DNA of 64,000 nucleotides from Himantopus leucocephalus. Taxonomy: Eukaryota > Chordata > Aves > Charadriiformes > Recurvirostridae. This document shows positions 38,349 to 48,679 of the stretch, in pieces (position 1 is the first letter of the stretch; each line of letters begins with the position of its first letter). Below the pieces are notes generated by a model. That model was not told the origin of the DNA, ran no database searches, and worked only from the letters and a program-made list of their open reading frames with translations. The DNA lies in assembly GCA_003993805.1 (NCBI GenBank), contig RSEF01000001.1, positions 70,566,079-70,630,078 on the forward strand, given 5' to 3'. The position numbers and the translations under genes are program-made.

Positions 38349-38492
38349 CATGACATCTCCTTCCCACATCAGTAGTTTCCAGTTTGCTGGAAAGTTTCTA
38401 ATTTGTAGCTGCACAGCTCTGCAGCCTCCCATCCACACAGCATCTGCCCTGGAGCTGTACTCAGCAGGGACCTTGCAGCCCAGTTCCACACA
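38349..38492 (-). other. Candidate cassette exon, 144 bp, phase 0/0 (unproven)
   Basis: On the minus strand a pyrimidine-rich tract (ctttgtctttctgtctcgg) leads to aag, then 48 open codons, then the strong donor ATG|gtaagaa. Frame 0 matches the preceding DGKI exon, which ends in phase 0, and the length is a multiple of three, so inclusion would keep the frame. The translation begins CVELGCKVPAEYSSRADAVW and ends LLMWEGDVM. The stretch is GC-richer than its surroundings. I do not recognise the peptide in any diacylglycerol kinase, so this may be a lineage-specific exon, an exon of an antisense or nested transcript, or coincidence. Confidence 0.3.
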
Positions 38493-39420
38493 CTTCCGAG
38501 ACAGAAAGACAAAGTGAAACAAGGACCACACGGTTGCTATTTCTAATTTTTCTATACCGAGTTTTAAACCCCATCCATAGGGATCCAGATACAGTAGAAG
38601 TAGAAACAAAAAGGAGAAGTGGTGTACACAATTATACATTATGTACCTGGGGGGACAAAATAACTCCAAAACACTAGCATTTTTCAAAGTCAGCAAGAGA
38701 GTTCAGACAGGTGCCTCCCATCTAAACTTCAGTAGCAATTATGGATCTACTGCTGGCTTTGAAAATCTGAAGTGAAAGGATCAAAAAGCTGAGAACTACT
38801 TCTAAAATAGGCAAGAAGAATAAGAGATGCTATTACACAAATCTGAACGCAGCAAACAGGATTGCAGTGGTAGAAATCTCTTACATGAGGGAATTATCAG
38901 CAACATAACCACTGTTAAGTCATCCTACACTAAGAATGGTATCTCTGGTTCAAGATTATATGAAAACTGTTGCCTACATCTTTGACAGTAAGCAGCAATT
39001 GTAGAGGTTTGTGCTTTGTCACATTGCATCAGAGCTACCTTAAGGGTCAGTGCTTTGGTCTTTCTCATAACCAATTGCCATGGAGGTTCCCTTAGCTGGA
39101 ACTTCAGGCATCCAGAATAGTGTATTTACTTTTGGAAAATCAGATCTAGGTTTATTAAGAGTGCAGGGTGCCACAGAGAAAAAAAACAAAGGCAAGAACA
39201 TACAATAATGGAGAAAGAGGAAGAAACAGAAGGGAGAAGCAAAAGAGAAGAAGCAAAAGGACTTCTGTAATTTCAGCACGTCAGCACAATTCATTAAGCT
39301 TAAAGGAGCCACTAGGAGTTGCTTGTGGTGATGGTGACAGTGCATCATCAAGCAGAGAAATGCAGAGGGCTCTTACTGCAGCATATGTGTCTGGCTGGCG
39401 TCCTTTTGTTTGTCAGGTAC

Positions 39421-39502
39421 CTCGTAGTGTGGGGAAATCTTGCCGAGGCCACTGTCGCTCAGCATCCTCTTTCGAACCGCAGGGTTCCACCGATCTGATA
39501 TT
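39421..39502 (-). CDS. DGKI: DGKI exon: ISDRWNPAVRKRMLSDSGLG segment
   Basis: An 82-bp exon with acceptor ctccctag and donor gtacctga. One base completes glycine, followed by 27 codons ending in phase 0: ISDRWNPAVRKRMLSDSGLG, then KISPHYE. Human DGKI has ISDWWNPALRKRMLSDSGLGMIAPYYE. The basic RKRMLSDS patch looks like a phosphorylatable or nuclear-targeting element, and such basic serine motifs are known in type IV kinases, but function here is inference. The donor GAG|gtacct is weak, lacking A/G at +3 to +5 consensus, which fits regulated splicing into the long intron that follows. The next coding segment is not securely placed. Confidence 0.95.
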
Positions 39503-40076
39503 CTAGGGAGGGAAGAAGGAAGAGAAAGGCATTCACCCCCTCACAAATTACCTCATATTCTCTGCTTTGAAGCTCTCTTATGCTTACTGGTTCCCAGTAT
39601 TTTTCCACCCATAGCAAGCTAAAATAGCTTAATTCACTATAAGTACGAGACTGTTCTATAGATGAATAGGAGTATAGGTCTGCCCAGGAGCTGAGAAAAA
39701 ACAGAGACACTTCACCATCATTCTTAGGCACAAAGGACTTCAGAACCTTATACACTGGTATCAGAGCCCTGACCGTGCCGAGAAGGGGTTTGTAACTCGA
39801 TCAATACAGATTTATGGCAGGACAGATACACTCAGAGGGTGTGAGGAGGGTGAAAGGTTTAAAGTCCACTAGTTCTGCTATGTGCTCCAGGATGCCTGAT
39901 GGAGTAGATCTTACTTCACTGTCCTCCTGTCATTATCATGGCTGCATTGGATCCTGTCCTCAGCTCCCCACCGAGGATCTGCCCTCCCACATCTCCCAAC
40001 CCTTCAGAAAAGGGGACCAGAAAAGAGATGCCCAACTCTAATATGGCTGCTGAAGGCCAATCCCAGCACCACTCAC
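39503..40076 (-). other. DGKI: DGKI intron, 574 bp (shortest in the window)
   Basis: The short intron splits a glycine codon (GG|A) between EQAS and ISDRW. No repeat seen. The upstream donor is strong (GG|gtgagt) and the acceptor is ctccctag. Confidence 0.8.
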
Positions 40077-40204
40077 CCAGAGGCCTGCTCCACTACCAGA
40101 TCAGGCATTCCTGGTGGCGTCCCCACCTGCTGTGACATTACCAGCTCTGGGTCCAGAATAAAAATCTCGTCCTGCGAAATTTCCGTCACAAAGTGCAAAT
40201 GTTC
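40077..40204 (-). CDS. DGKI: DGKI exon: EHLHFV...DEIFILDPEL...EQAS segment
   Basis: The largest exon in the window, 128 bp, with acceptor ctccaacag and donor gtgagtgg. It has 42 codons in phase 0 plus GG of a split glycine codon. It encodes EHLHFVTEISQDEIFILDPE, then LVMSQQVGTPPGMPDLVVEQ, then AS. Human DGKI has EHLHFVMEIFQDEIFILDP and GTPPGMPDLVVEQASG, whereas DGKZ has [24 protein letters not shown] and then diverges into a proline/serine stretch. The GTPPGMPDLVVEQAS part is what distinguishes DGKI. It is a linker with an acidic/hydrophobic core and no known catalytic role. Confidence 0.96.
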
Positions 40205-40346
40205 CTGTTGGAGTGATACAAGGAACGAATAATGAACCTGCAGTATCACTGGTCTCCCAGAGCACCCAGCTGGCTATAGGAAAGCTGGGGGCACATTGGG
40301 GTCTCCAGAGAGTGTTCATGGGATTCTGTCTGTGTATTTATTTAAG

Positions 40347-40374
40347 TGCATACGCACACACATACACACACACT
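40347..40374. repeat. CA microsatellite (interrupted)
   Basis: cgcacacacatacacacaca-type repeat in the intron upstream of exon 40077-40204. Confidence 0.85.
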
Positions 40375-41024
40375 AAAACCAATGCCACTGAAGTCACCAA
40401 TAAATACTTCATCGATTTCAAGCCAAACAAGACTCCCAACCAGCAAGCTTCACACTCACAGCAATGCTTAGAAGGCTGCTACTCAGTGACTCTATGTCAT
40501 TCAGCTGAAAACTGGAGTTCTACCCAAAAAGCCAAGGTTTGCATTTTGAAATTATGCCCAACACCCAAAGTCTGTCCCCCACTGATGGCTGACAGAACTT
40601 CCATTGTTTTGGGATACTCTCCCAAACCTCCATTGCTTGTACATCGTGGTTTTGCATCTCCGTTACCAAAGCTCTCTTTCTCAGTCCCTCTTTTTTGTTA
40701 TTGACACAGAAGGCTCGTTGTCCTTCAAAAAACGCCAAGTATGAGTAGGCCTGTCTACTTAGGCAAATGGGCAGAAAACCGCCCATGGTTTGTGGGCTGG
40801 GACCATCACACAGTATTGATTTTTTCCCCACAGAAACACAGGACAAAGGAGTAGGAGGGAAAGACGACTGTTTGTACAGTGTCAAGTATTAAAGAAATGC
40901 AGAATAAGCCAAACAGCATCACATTGTCCAGTTTAACCTGTAGCAGCATCTTCTTCACCCTTGCCTTTCGAATGTTAAAGTACAACTCCATCAAAGCGTT
41001 TATATGACTGTGTGCAAAGAAGCC

Positions 41025-41115
41025 CTGTGGTGGCTACACACAGACATTGAACCTGGGACCTATGAACTAAAGCCACAGTTCCTTCTGCTTGATCTAAACC
41101 ACCAGCTGCTTTTGC
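41025..41115 (-). mobile_element. tRNA-derived SINE-like remnant
   Basis: The minus strand reads agctggtggtttagatcaag, then about 30 bases later ggtcccaggttcaatgtctg. These resemble the A box (tagctcagtggttagagcag) and B box (ggttcaaatcc) of a tRNA-derived promoter at roughly the right distance. Not a functional tRNA: no acceptor stem pairing was seen. Confidence 0.4.
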
Positions 41116-41814
41116 TAGGAAACAGTCATATGTTCCTATGATTTAGAGACAGCTTACACGGTCCTCAGGGAGACCAGATACAAATGACCACTGTGTGAAA
41201 TCAACAGTTTGCACTTAATGCTGAGCCACTAATTGGCCTGTTCTGGCTACAAATCAGACACACCAAAAGCTCCGTAAAATTTTCAAAGTGTCTTTTAGAA
41301 AATACATTCAGATTGTCAAATCTATACCACAGGTTTGAATCCAATGGAGTTACATGCTGTTTTGGGGTTCCTCAGGAATATTTGATACAGCTCTGGTCAT
41401 AATTATCAACTTGTAACATCTCCTTAATTTCCATAGTTATTCCATGTCATACACACAGGATCAGGACCTCTGGTGACTAAAAGCATCAGTGAAAAGACAA
41501 ACTCAAATACTCTGATGTCACACAGATGCCCTTTGTAAGACTTGATAAGGATGACAAATGTAGAAAATTCTGATCTGTACATCAGATTGGTAGTAAACAG
41601 AAGGGCAGACGGTCAGCAGATATAAAACTTCAGTGAAACGATGTAAATTACATCAACTGAAAAATGGGCTAGAATTTTTTCTTTACTTTTCATGAGACAT
41701 CAGTAGCATTTTAGAATACACAGGAGGAGTGGCAGATAATTCATTTTAAGATGCATTTGACATAGCTTTAAAAAACAAAAAACCCTATAGAAACTGTAAC
41801 TGAATAAAATTTAC

Positions 41815-41855
41815 CTGAGATCTGTCAATGCGGTAAAAACGATCAGCAGAAGTTG
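41815..41855 (-). CDS. DGKI: DGKI 41-bp microexon (ATSADRFYRIDRSQ)
   Basis: A microexon with acceptor gtcttgcag and donor gtaaattt. Two bases complete the alanine codon begun in the previous exon, followed by 13 codons ending in phase 0: TSADRFYRIDRSQ. This matches human DGKI residue for residue as I recall it, and DGKZ has ATTASRFYRIDRAQ at the same place. The acceptor is followed by normal branch and pyrimidine sequence. The donor lacks G at +5, so it is of intermediate strength. The length is not a multiple of three, so skipping it would break the frame. Confidence 0.96.
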
Positions 41856-43336
41856 CTGCAAGACAGAGAAACAACAGAGCCACAGTGAAGAAAATGGTCT
41901 GAGCAGAGCTGCATGGACAAGATGGGCTGAGCTAAAATCACCACCACGTAAGACAACCTCTGTGTCAGTGAAGTCACAGCAGTTTCACAAGAACATAATC
42001 TGATTCATTCATTGTGTCCATATTCCTATCCCATTAAATACTGAATTTAAAGGTGAGGCTTACCAAAAGAATATTCAATGAAATTATTAACTTGCAATAA
42101 ATATTTTAAAAATGTATAAAGTGGATTTCAGGCTTATAAGAATTGATTACATTAAAAATGTGACAGAAAAAGCTGCATTGTTCTGATGAGAGTGTAGCAA
42201 GCATATCATGAAATTGATGGGTCTAATAGGATTAATTCAAATTTTGAATCTAAAGAACAATAACATGCTTGGGAGCTCTTTGTAAATCAAATGCATGGCC
42301 ACAGATATTCACCCTGAATTACTGATACGCTCAAGGAAAATTTATGCTACTCATGAAAAACAGAGGAAAATAGGGGAGATTCACTACATAAAGCACCTAG
42401 TATGAATCACGTCACTGCCACATAATTTATATCACTAAACCCAGAAGTATTTCATCACCTACACTGTGCTTCATCAGATGGGATTTTTTTTGTTTCTGCT
42501 TTGTGTTTAGTTTGGCCAAATGAGATTGTACATTCTGGAGTTTTGACACAGGAGCACAGTACGTAGCATTGTAGTTTTTGGCACTGCAAGGGACAAAAAC
42601 TGAATGCATCTACCCACCCAGCTTTCTCCAAAACCCAAGCAGATCCTCAATAGGTTTTTATTAATTTCTCTCATGAGAGACAAGGAAGAGTGATTAGAAA
42701 TTGTCAAGGAGAATTTGTTTTTGTTTAGAACAATAAAAATTTCAGTCTCCACATGCTGAAGCTTTTGCAAAAGCACATGCCATCCATCTTAGCTGCTAAT
42801 TCCAGTGCTCTGGAGCCTGGTGTAAAGCCCAGATAAGCCGTCTGCTTTGACAAAGTCTGGGTCAAATACAAGTGCAGCTCTCCAGGGAGTTACATGAAGC
42901 GCCGTCTTACAGGGAAAGGGAGGTACATTTCTGTCACCTAAACACTACAGTACTTCAAAAGAAACCAGAGTGAAGAACACAGCCTTACCAGCAGCAGCGT
43001 GTTGCCACAACCGGCTGCGCTCTGACTCCAGGCACTGCCATGCAGTAAGTGCTGCTCATCACAACAGAGACACTAACAAACCAAACCTCTAACCACCCTT
43101 AGAAGAACATGCCTCCTTGGACTGACAAAGCTATAGCAGACACTTGGATTGCTAGATGAAGGGCCCGTTTCATTTTTCAGAGGGGAAAGAGGGCCACCCA
43201 GCTCCTTTTTTACCTGCTCAGTATAACAAGAAGGAACAGTTACCCCTCCATAGTAATACTCTCAGATGCACTATCCTTCACATGCACACTAGAAGCAAGC
43301 AGCATGCTACGCACAAGAGAAGGGAGATGCACTTAC
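41856..43336 (-). other. DGKI: DGKI intron, 1.48 kb
   Basis: Intron between two phase-consistent exons. AT-rich, no recognisable repeat or additional exon. Confidence 0.7.
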
Positions 43337-43406
43337 CGTCTAGGAAGCACCATCTAGGAGAGAGCCTCTGAACAGAAAGTACTCTGGGGAAAGAGCTTTC
43401 TTGGTC
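43337..43406 (-). CDS. DGKI: DGKI exon: RLSPRWCFLD segment
   Basis: A 70-bp exon with acceptor cctatccag and donor gtaagtgc. It has 23 codons from phase 0 plus one base, encoding DQESSFPRVLSVQRLSPRWC followed by FLD. The motif LSP(R/K)WCFLDA is a hallmark of type IV kinases: human DGKI has RLSPRWCFLDA and DGKZ has KLSPKWCFLDA. The last base G joins CA of the next exon to make alanine. The exon is GC-richer than the flanking intron, as expected of coding sequence. Strong sites and near-identity make this call safe. Confidence 0.96.
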
Positions 43407-43718
43407 CTGGATAGGACAGGGAAATGACATTAAAAAATAACAAACTTTTTTCTCTAAAGAGGACAATTTTCTAGTCTCTGCTTTTTTTCATTTTGCTTTA
43501 CTGACATTGCACAATATGCAAAACCTACGTAGCCCAAACCCACTGGATTTGGTCCTCACTGACATCAGGGTTTGACTAGGATATAGTAGAGAGTAAACTG
43601 ACACGGTTAACTTCAGCCACATCTTCACCAATCCTTTTCCCTTCAGCTCAGCAGTACTAAAAAGCTTTGCATCAAAACCAGCTTTCTCAGCTGTCTACAG
43701 CCCCCCGTATTTGTGGGG

Positions 43719-43765
43719 ACACAGGAACACAGAGAGGTGAAAGTGGTTGCAAAGATACACACCAG
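43719..43765 (-). mobile_element. Possible MIR remnant, reverse orientation
   Basis: ggacacaggaacacagagag followed by gtgaaagtggttgcaaagat and acacacc resembles the reverse complement of the MIR core (gaaactgaggcacagagagg, then ttaagtgacttgcccaaggt, then cacac). Weak match and short. Confidence 0.4.
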
Positions 43766-46295
43766 TATCAGTACACAACAGCCATGAATTCTATAATTAC
43801 TGCGTTTGTTTCTTGTGTGCCTGTCGCCTTCCTTTATTCTAGCTCAGTATTTTTACACACTTTCCCACCTGTACTGATCCACCACTCAAAGCAATTGCCC
43901 ACTTCGCCTGTCCCTGGTGCATTCTTAATGCACATCGGGGTAAAAGAAGTGTTATTCTCCGCACCCAGAATACAGAGAGCGCAGACCTGGGAACCACCAC
44001 CTCCAGCCAAGCAATCACACATCCTACATCAACATCTTCCCATTCTGGCTAAAAAGATGTGCTCCCTGGGAGCCCATGGACGTTATTTCAGGAACCAAAC
44101 CAAATGACTGGGGAGGAATTAAGTCCTTCTTCCTGACCTGTACTCACCGAGGAGTCAAACAGGCTGCCTTTTGCTTTTTCAGCTCTCACTGAGCTGGAGA
44201 GGCAAAAGGGATCTCAGAAAGCAGAGGGTGGTCATGGCTCTGCTCCATGCTGCCAGTGGATGGCCAGCCAACTTCCTAAAGCCACCGGAACACAACGTTT
44301 AAACACAAATAGATTTGCACAGGGCAAAACACAACAGCACGGATCTCAGGCACACACCCAAAATTTGTATAGAGCCAGATTCTATCCTTATTTACATCTT
44401 AAGCAGTAAAATCAGCACGTCTGCAAATGATGTAAATTCAGGCATGTACTGGCTCAAAATTAAACTTTACTCCTCCTTCAGACATCAGACTACAGAGTTG
44501 TATACCAAATCACAAGGCAAGAAAAGAAAAAGTAGAAGCAATGGGGAGGAAAGGTACCTTTGAGAAAAGTATTGCTGTGCATGAAAAGCACAGAATGTGA
44601 ATAATGTATACGTACGTATATTCATAACATGGGCATAGATTGGTGAAAACAGACTAGGATACAATGATATGTCGCTGGGACTTCTCAGAATATCGCACAA
44701 GAGCCCAGCACCTTTCCTGACAGTGTGATTCAAGACATATTATTTTCATATTGGGAATTGCACAGCTATATCACGCGAGTAGTTGTTTGAAGGTCCAACA
44801 CCAGAAAGTAAAGTCTGGCTGAAAGAGTGATTTCCAAAAAGAGATTTCAAACAATCATGGGTTTTCAGCGAGAAAGGACAACAGAGCTATGAACAATTAA
44901 CCCCTAGCACAACACAGAAATCCACCACTCCCGCCTGAGCTACAGCAGACCTTTTAGAAAAGCATGCAACCTAAGTGAGAGACTCCAAGTGACACAAACC
45001 CCACCATTCCCTCAGGCAGCTGGCACCACACACGTGGTTTGAAGGAGGAATGTAAGGCTGCTTTGTATACAAGAAAAGGGAAAATGCAGAAGCACCAACA
45101 CAGAGTTACAATGAAAGTTTATGGTGCACCAAACACATCCAACCCATCTGCAACATTCATACAGATTCTTAAAGGTTTGCAGTTTCCTATATATTTTCCT
45201 CTGCTTTTACTGACTAGTGTTTATATCATTAAGAAAACCTAGAAATAATAGATATTTCTCAGCAATTTATCTTACTATTTTGCAAATCTGATGTATTTCT
45301 AAAATACTTCTTAGCTGAGTAGCCATATGTGAGGAAAAGTTAAGAAAAAAAATAAAGAAGATATCGACAGAAAAATGGGACTTTCATCAGTTCAATTCCC
45401 CAGACTGCCCAAACATGTGTCAGGAAGACCGTGGGGAAAAAGCAGTTTGCTTTCTTCAACCTCAGGAAAATGTCAAAGAATGCTGAAGGAAGTTGTCGTT
45501 TCTATCTGACTGGGTAAAAAAATTTCCAAATCGATTACAGAACAAATAATGCCCACGTAAGTTATGAGGCAGACATTGCTCTCTGATTTACATAAAGGTG
45601 TCTGATACTTTTTCAGCCACCTGAGAAAAAATGAGGTTACACTGATGTTGTACAGACACACACAAGTTCTTGGCTTCCCCAGCTTCCCAGTCAGCAGGGT
45701 GCCTGCATGCACTGTGAGTTGTTTTCAAGCAGTTGTGCTGATGCATTTTGCATTTTGACGGACACTCATTTCTGAGCCAGGTGAACGCATATCAGTGCCT
45801 GGCATGATGCTGCTACAAAATGTTACTAATTTCATTTGGTATCATGGTATCATCTTATTAGCTTCTGCCTCTGGGATTGATTGGAACCATCTATTAATGC
45901 CTTTCCTTTCTGGTTATCCAGGACAGAAAAGCAAAGACAGGTCCAGACAACTCATCTGTTTTCTCCTCAGTACCCGAGAGTTTGGCTATAGTCCTGGCAA
46001 CAGGTCTTGTCTGAAATGTTACTGCAGCAACTTATAGACTTTGCTTGACTAAAAAAATATATATGGATATACATCTTCTGATGCATCATACCTGCATCTA
46101 TAGATACCCTGACAAAAATAAAACAGCCTCTATTCTCTCCCGTATTAAGACTCACAGATTTTACTTGATCCCATAACCCTTGCCCTCATGTACGGGTTTT
46201 TCTCCCCAATCTCTGTGCATTACAGAAGAGATGAAGATAATGACAGCATAACATTCCACAAAGTGAACTATGTCTGCACATGGGGACCAAATGAC

Positions 46296-46345
46296 ATATC
46301 TCAGTGGTTTAAGCATCAGATTTAGAATGCACCTATGTCTTTGTC
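46296..46345 (+). mobile_element. Weak tRNA-head-like SINE remnant
   Basis: acatatctcagtggtttaag followed by catcagatttagaatgcacc has an A-box-like start (ctcagtggtttaagca), but no clear B box follows. Low confidence. Confidence 0.22.
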
Positions 46346-48634
46346 TAATATGGGCTTACAGTGCTGCGGGATGCTTAGGTTTGCTTGTATCCAACTGAGG
46401 TGTATATGGGAGAGTCAAGGGCTTTCTGAAACCCACTAGGTTTGCTAATGTCTATGTATCTACATGCACAAAGCTTTATGTATCTTAATATTTAGCCCAG
46501 TATTTGTGGAAAGATGAGGACTGGGATACAAAAGACAAAAGGATGAAAACATCCAAAGATAACAATGCATACTAAAAAGGTCGACAATACAAAGACGATA
46601 CATGAGTAAAAATTCATGGACCTGGCAGAGTACAAAATGAATATAGGGATAACGCTGGTAAATGTAAAATCAAGTCACAAATTGCATATTGTGATATGCT
46701 CTTTCCAAGACTTCATTACAGTTCAACAGCAAAACTAGCTTGGGAAGTCTCAGGCCCATGAGAATGATATTTTATAAGCGTTAAACTCATTAGAGAAACA
46801 AAACAGAGTGAAAAACAACTCTACTTTAATTTTTCTTATTTGCACCTGGGCTTGCTGATGTTGTCTCTGCTGACTCCCCATGTTTTGAGATGCAGAGGAA
46901 TCATGCAAAAGAACTGCATTTATGAGACCTAAAAGCATCCGTGACACCTTATTAGTGAGATAAGAAGACAGTTCCATCAACTCAAGTACCTTATTCATGC
47001 CCTTTATCCCCTGCTTTTTCCACTTTCTGTAATATGTAGAGGGATACCAACAAACACGGAACAAACCTCAAATTAACCTAACAAGACAGTCTGTAGAAAT
47101 GACCCACTGAGAATAAACCAGTGTTTGAAGAATCCAGGATAAACAAGCACTGAAGACAAAACACAGAGGGGGGTGCATTTAAAATGTAGCATCATAAAAA
47201 ATTGATAGCGTGTTAGGGATTTCACACTGATATGCACTGGAGGAGATGGCTAGGCAATTAATTTATATACTGCTATAACCACAGAGGTTAGAGCCAAATA
47301 TGGGGCTGATTTCCGACATTTCATACTCTCTTTTGGCCCTTCCCATACCCACAGATTTAGTTCTTCATTTTACCTCAGGCAGTTTCCTAAGCATGGGGCA
47401 GTCAGCAGCCGCTTAGGTTAATTTATAATGAGTGGAACAAAATAATACATGCTGTTTAATTAGCCAATTTGCTAGACACTAGCACTGCTCTAAAACTTGT
47501 TTCCAGGACAATGATTGATACAAATGTCAAAAATATGAGGTTGAAATTGGACAGGGATATGCAGAAACAAACCATGAACTGGTATGAAGAAGGCAACTCC
47601 AGGAAAACATGCCAAATTGCATTTTATCATAGACTCTCCCCACATTCAGCACTTTTACAGGCATTCTGGCCAAACTGGAGTTCTGTATCAGCCAGGTAAT
47701 CATTAGGCCCCAAGAAATTATCCACAATTTCACCGCAATGGGTTCCCCTCAGCTGGATCCCCGTATGCTTTCACAGTGAACTCATTCCTGCAGATCCCAG
47801 CAAGACTTGCATTGTTAAATCTAGGAGAAGGCAGTCAACACTGTGCAAACTTGTCTTGTGATTCTAGGCGCTGTGTCAATTGGCCATTGTTTGTGTCAAG
47901 TCTCCGCACTGATGTCAGATCAGCTCAGGAGTCAGTAGAGTTAGACTCAGTCATTACTCCCAATTTAAGCATTCTGCAGCGCAATATTTTACTGAGAGAA
48001 ATATGCATTCTTGAACAATACTTCCAAGCACAAAGCCAAGTTCTGTATTGCAAAAATGGTACAATAAAGTTGTAAAATGAGACCAATTTTTAAAACTAGC
48101 CACTTAAAACTAGAACCTGTTTGCCACATGCAAAAGGCACATTTGTGCCCAGAATGGATAAAAAAACCCTGCTCTGAACATTACGTTAAACTAAAGGTGG
48201 ATGACTGTGGTGCACAGAATTATTAAGAGGTTAGGCCCGCTAGCAGACCTTTTTTCTCAGTGATAGACTTTATTACTACAGCTATGTAATAGAACATGTT
48301 ATTGTTCAGTTTCTCAGACAGAGAAACAATTTTACTTTTGTCATTTGTCCTATAGGACACATTCTCACATTCACTTCGAGACACAAGGCACTGCTATTGC
48401 AATATCACATCACGATGTGCTAATTTGAAAGATTATTCCACAAGGTTTGCAAGGAAAAGGATTGTCCCAGGGAAGGCAGAATGAACCTCCAACATTTGAG
48501 GGTAAATGATAATCAGAAATCCATCTCACATACAGGCATCTTAGAAAAAGAAAACCTGAGTTCAAATGCAAAGAGTGCAGTCCACATTGTTAAGCTTGTC
48601 TTTGTTGTGATACTAAAAGGAAAGCTTATCTCAC

Positions 48635-48679
48635 CTGGTAATGAACTCTCTGTGTAGTAGAAGTTACCGACTGTAGGTC
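48635..48679 (-). CDS. DGKI: DGKI 45-bp microexon (DLQSVTSTTQRVHYQ)
   Basis: A microexon of exactly 15 codons in phase 0 on both sides, bounded by cttactag and gtgagata. It encodes DLQSVTSTTQRVHYQ. Human DGKI reads DLQSVSSGSQRVHYQ, so the borders and most residues agree. Because it is symmetric (phase 0 to 0, length divisible by three) it can be skipped without changing the frame, joining RLQE directly to DQESSF. The Ser/Thr-rich middle could be a phosphorylation target, but that is inference. Acceptor quality is moderate, since the polypyrimidine tract is interrupted by purines. Confidence 0.93.

Larger units (their letters stand above)
20828..39420 (-). other. DGKI: DGKI intron(s), 18.6 kb, must contain at least one further exon
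   Basis: Joining the flanking exons directly shifts the frame: the message would read through the 26-bp exon and hit TGA inside the 38-bp exon at 7367-7404. An exon of length 2 mod 3, ending in two bases that complete a codon with G, must therefore lie here. Candidates are described at 21133-21173, 27910-27976 and 38349-38492. The interval also holds a CR1 fragment (26131-26905), a G-quadruplex-like motif (22064-22093), homopolymer runs (21343-21361, 24397-24430) and a 13-bp direct repeat at 33939/33955. The longest open frame (157 codons, minus, 32155-32628) matches nothing and is of chance length. Confidence 0.75.
40205..41814 (-). other. DGKI: DGKI intron, 1.61 kb
   Basis: Phase-0 intron. 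It contains a CA-rich microsatellite near 40347-40374 and a tRNA-derived SINE-like remnant on the minus strand at about 41025-41115. The 163-codon open frame on the plus strand starting at 40213 lies here and is not credible as a gene. Confidence 0.65.
43407..48634 (-). other. DGKI: DGKI intron, 5.2 kb
   Basis: Phase-0 intron with no exon required. It holds probable old SINE remnants: a MIR-like stretch in reverse orientation near 43719-43765 and a weak tRNA-head-like stretch near 46296-46345. Both are described separately. No young transposon is visible. Confidence 0.65.

Noticed and set aside
40213..40704. 163-codon plus-strand open frame, the longest in the window
   Set aside because: It begins just beyond the DGKI exon at 40077-40204 and runs through the adjoining intron and the CA repeat (Thr/His-rich part). 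No domain, no splice or promoter context. An open frame of this length is expected by chance in 64 kb on six frames.
41025..41115. Possible tRNA gene on the minus strand
   Set aside because: A- and B-box-like words are present, but no cloverleaf with a paired acceptor stem can be drawn. A SINE remnant is the better reading.
43667..44107. 146-codon plus-strand open frame
   Set aside because: It overlaps a probable MIR remnant and lies within the DGKI intron. No domain or conserved motif.
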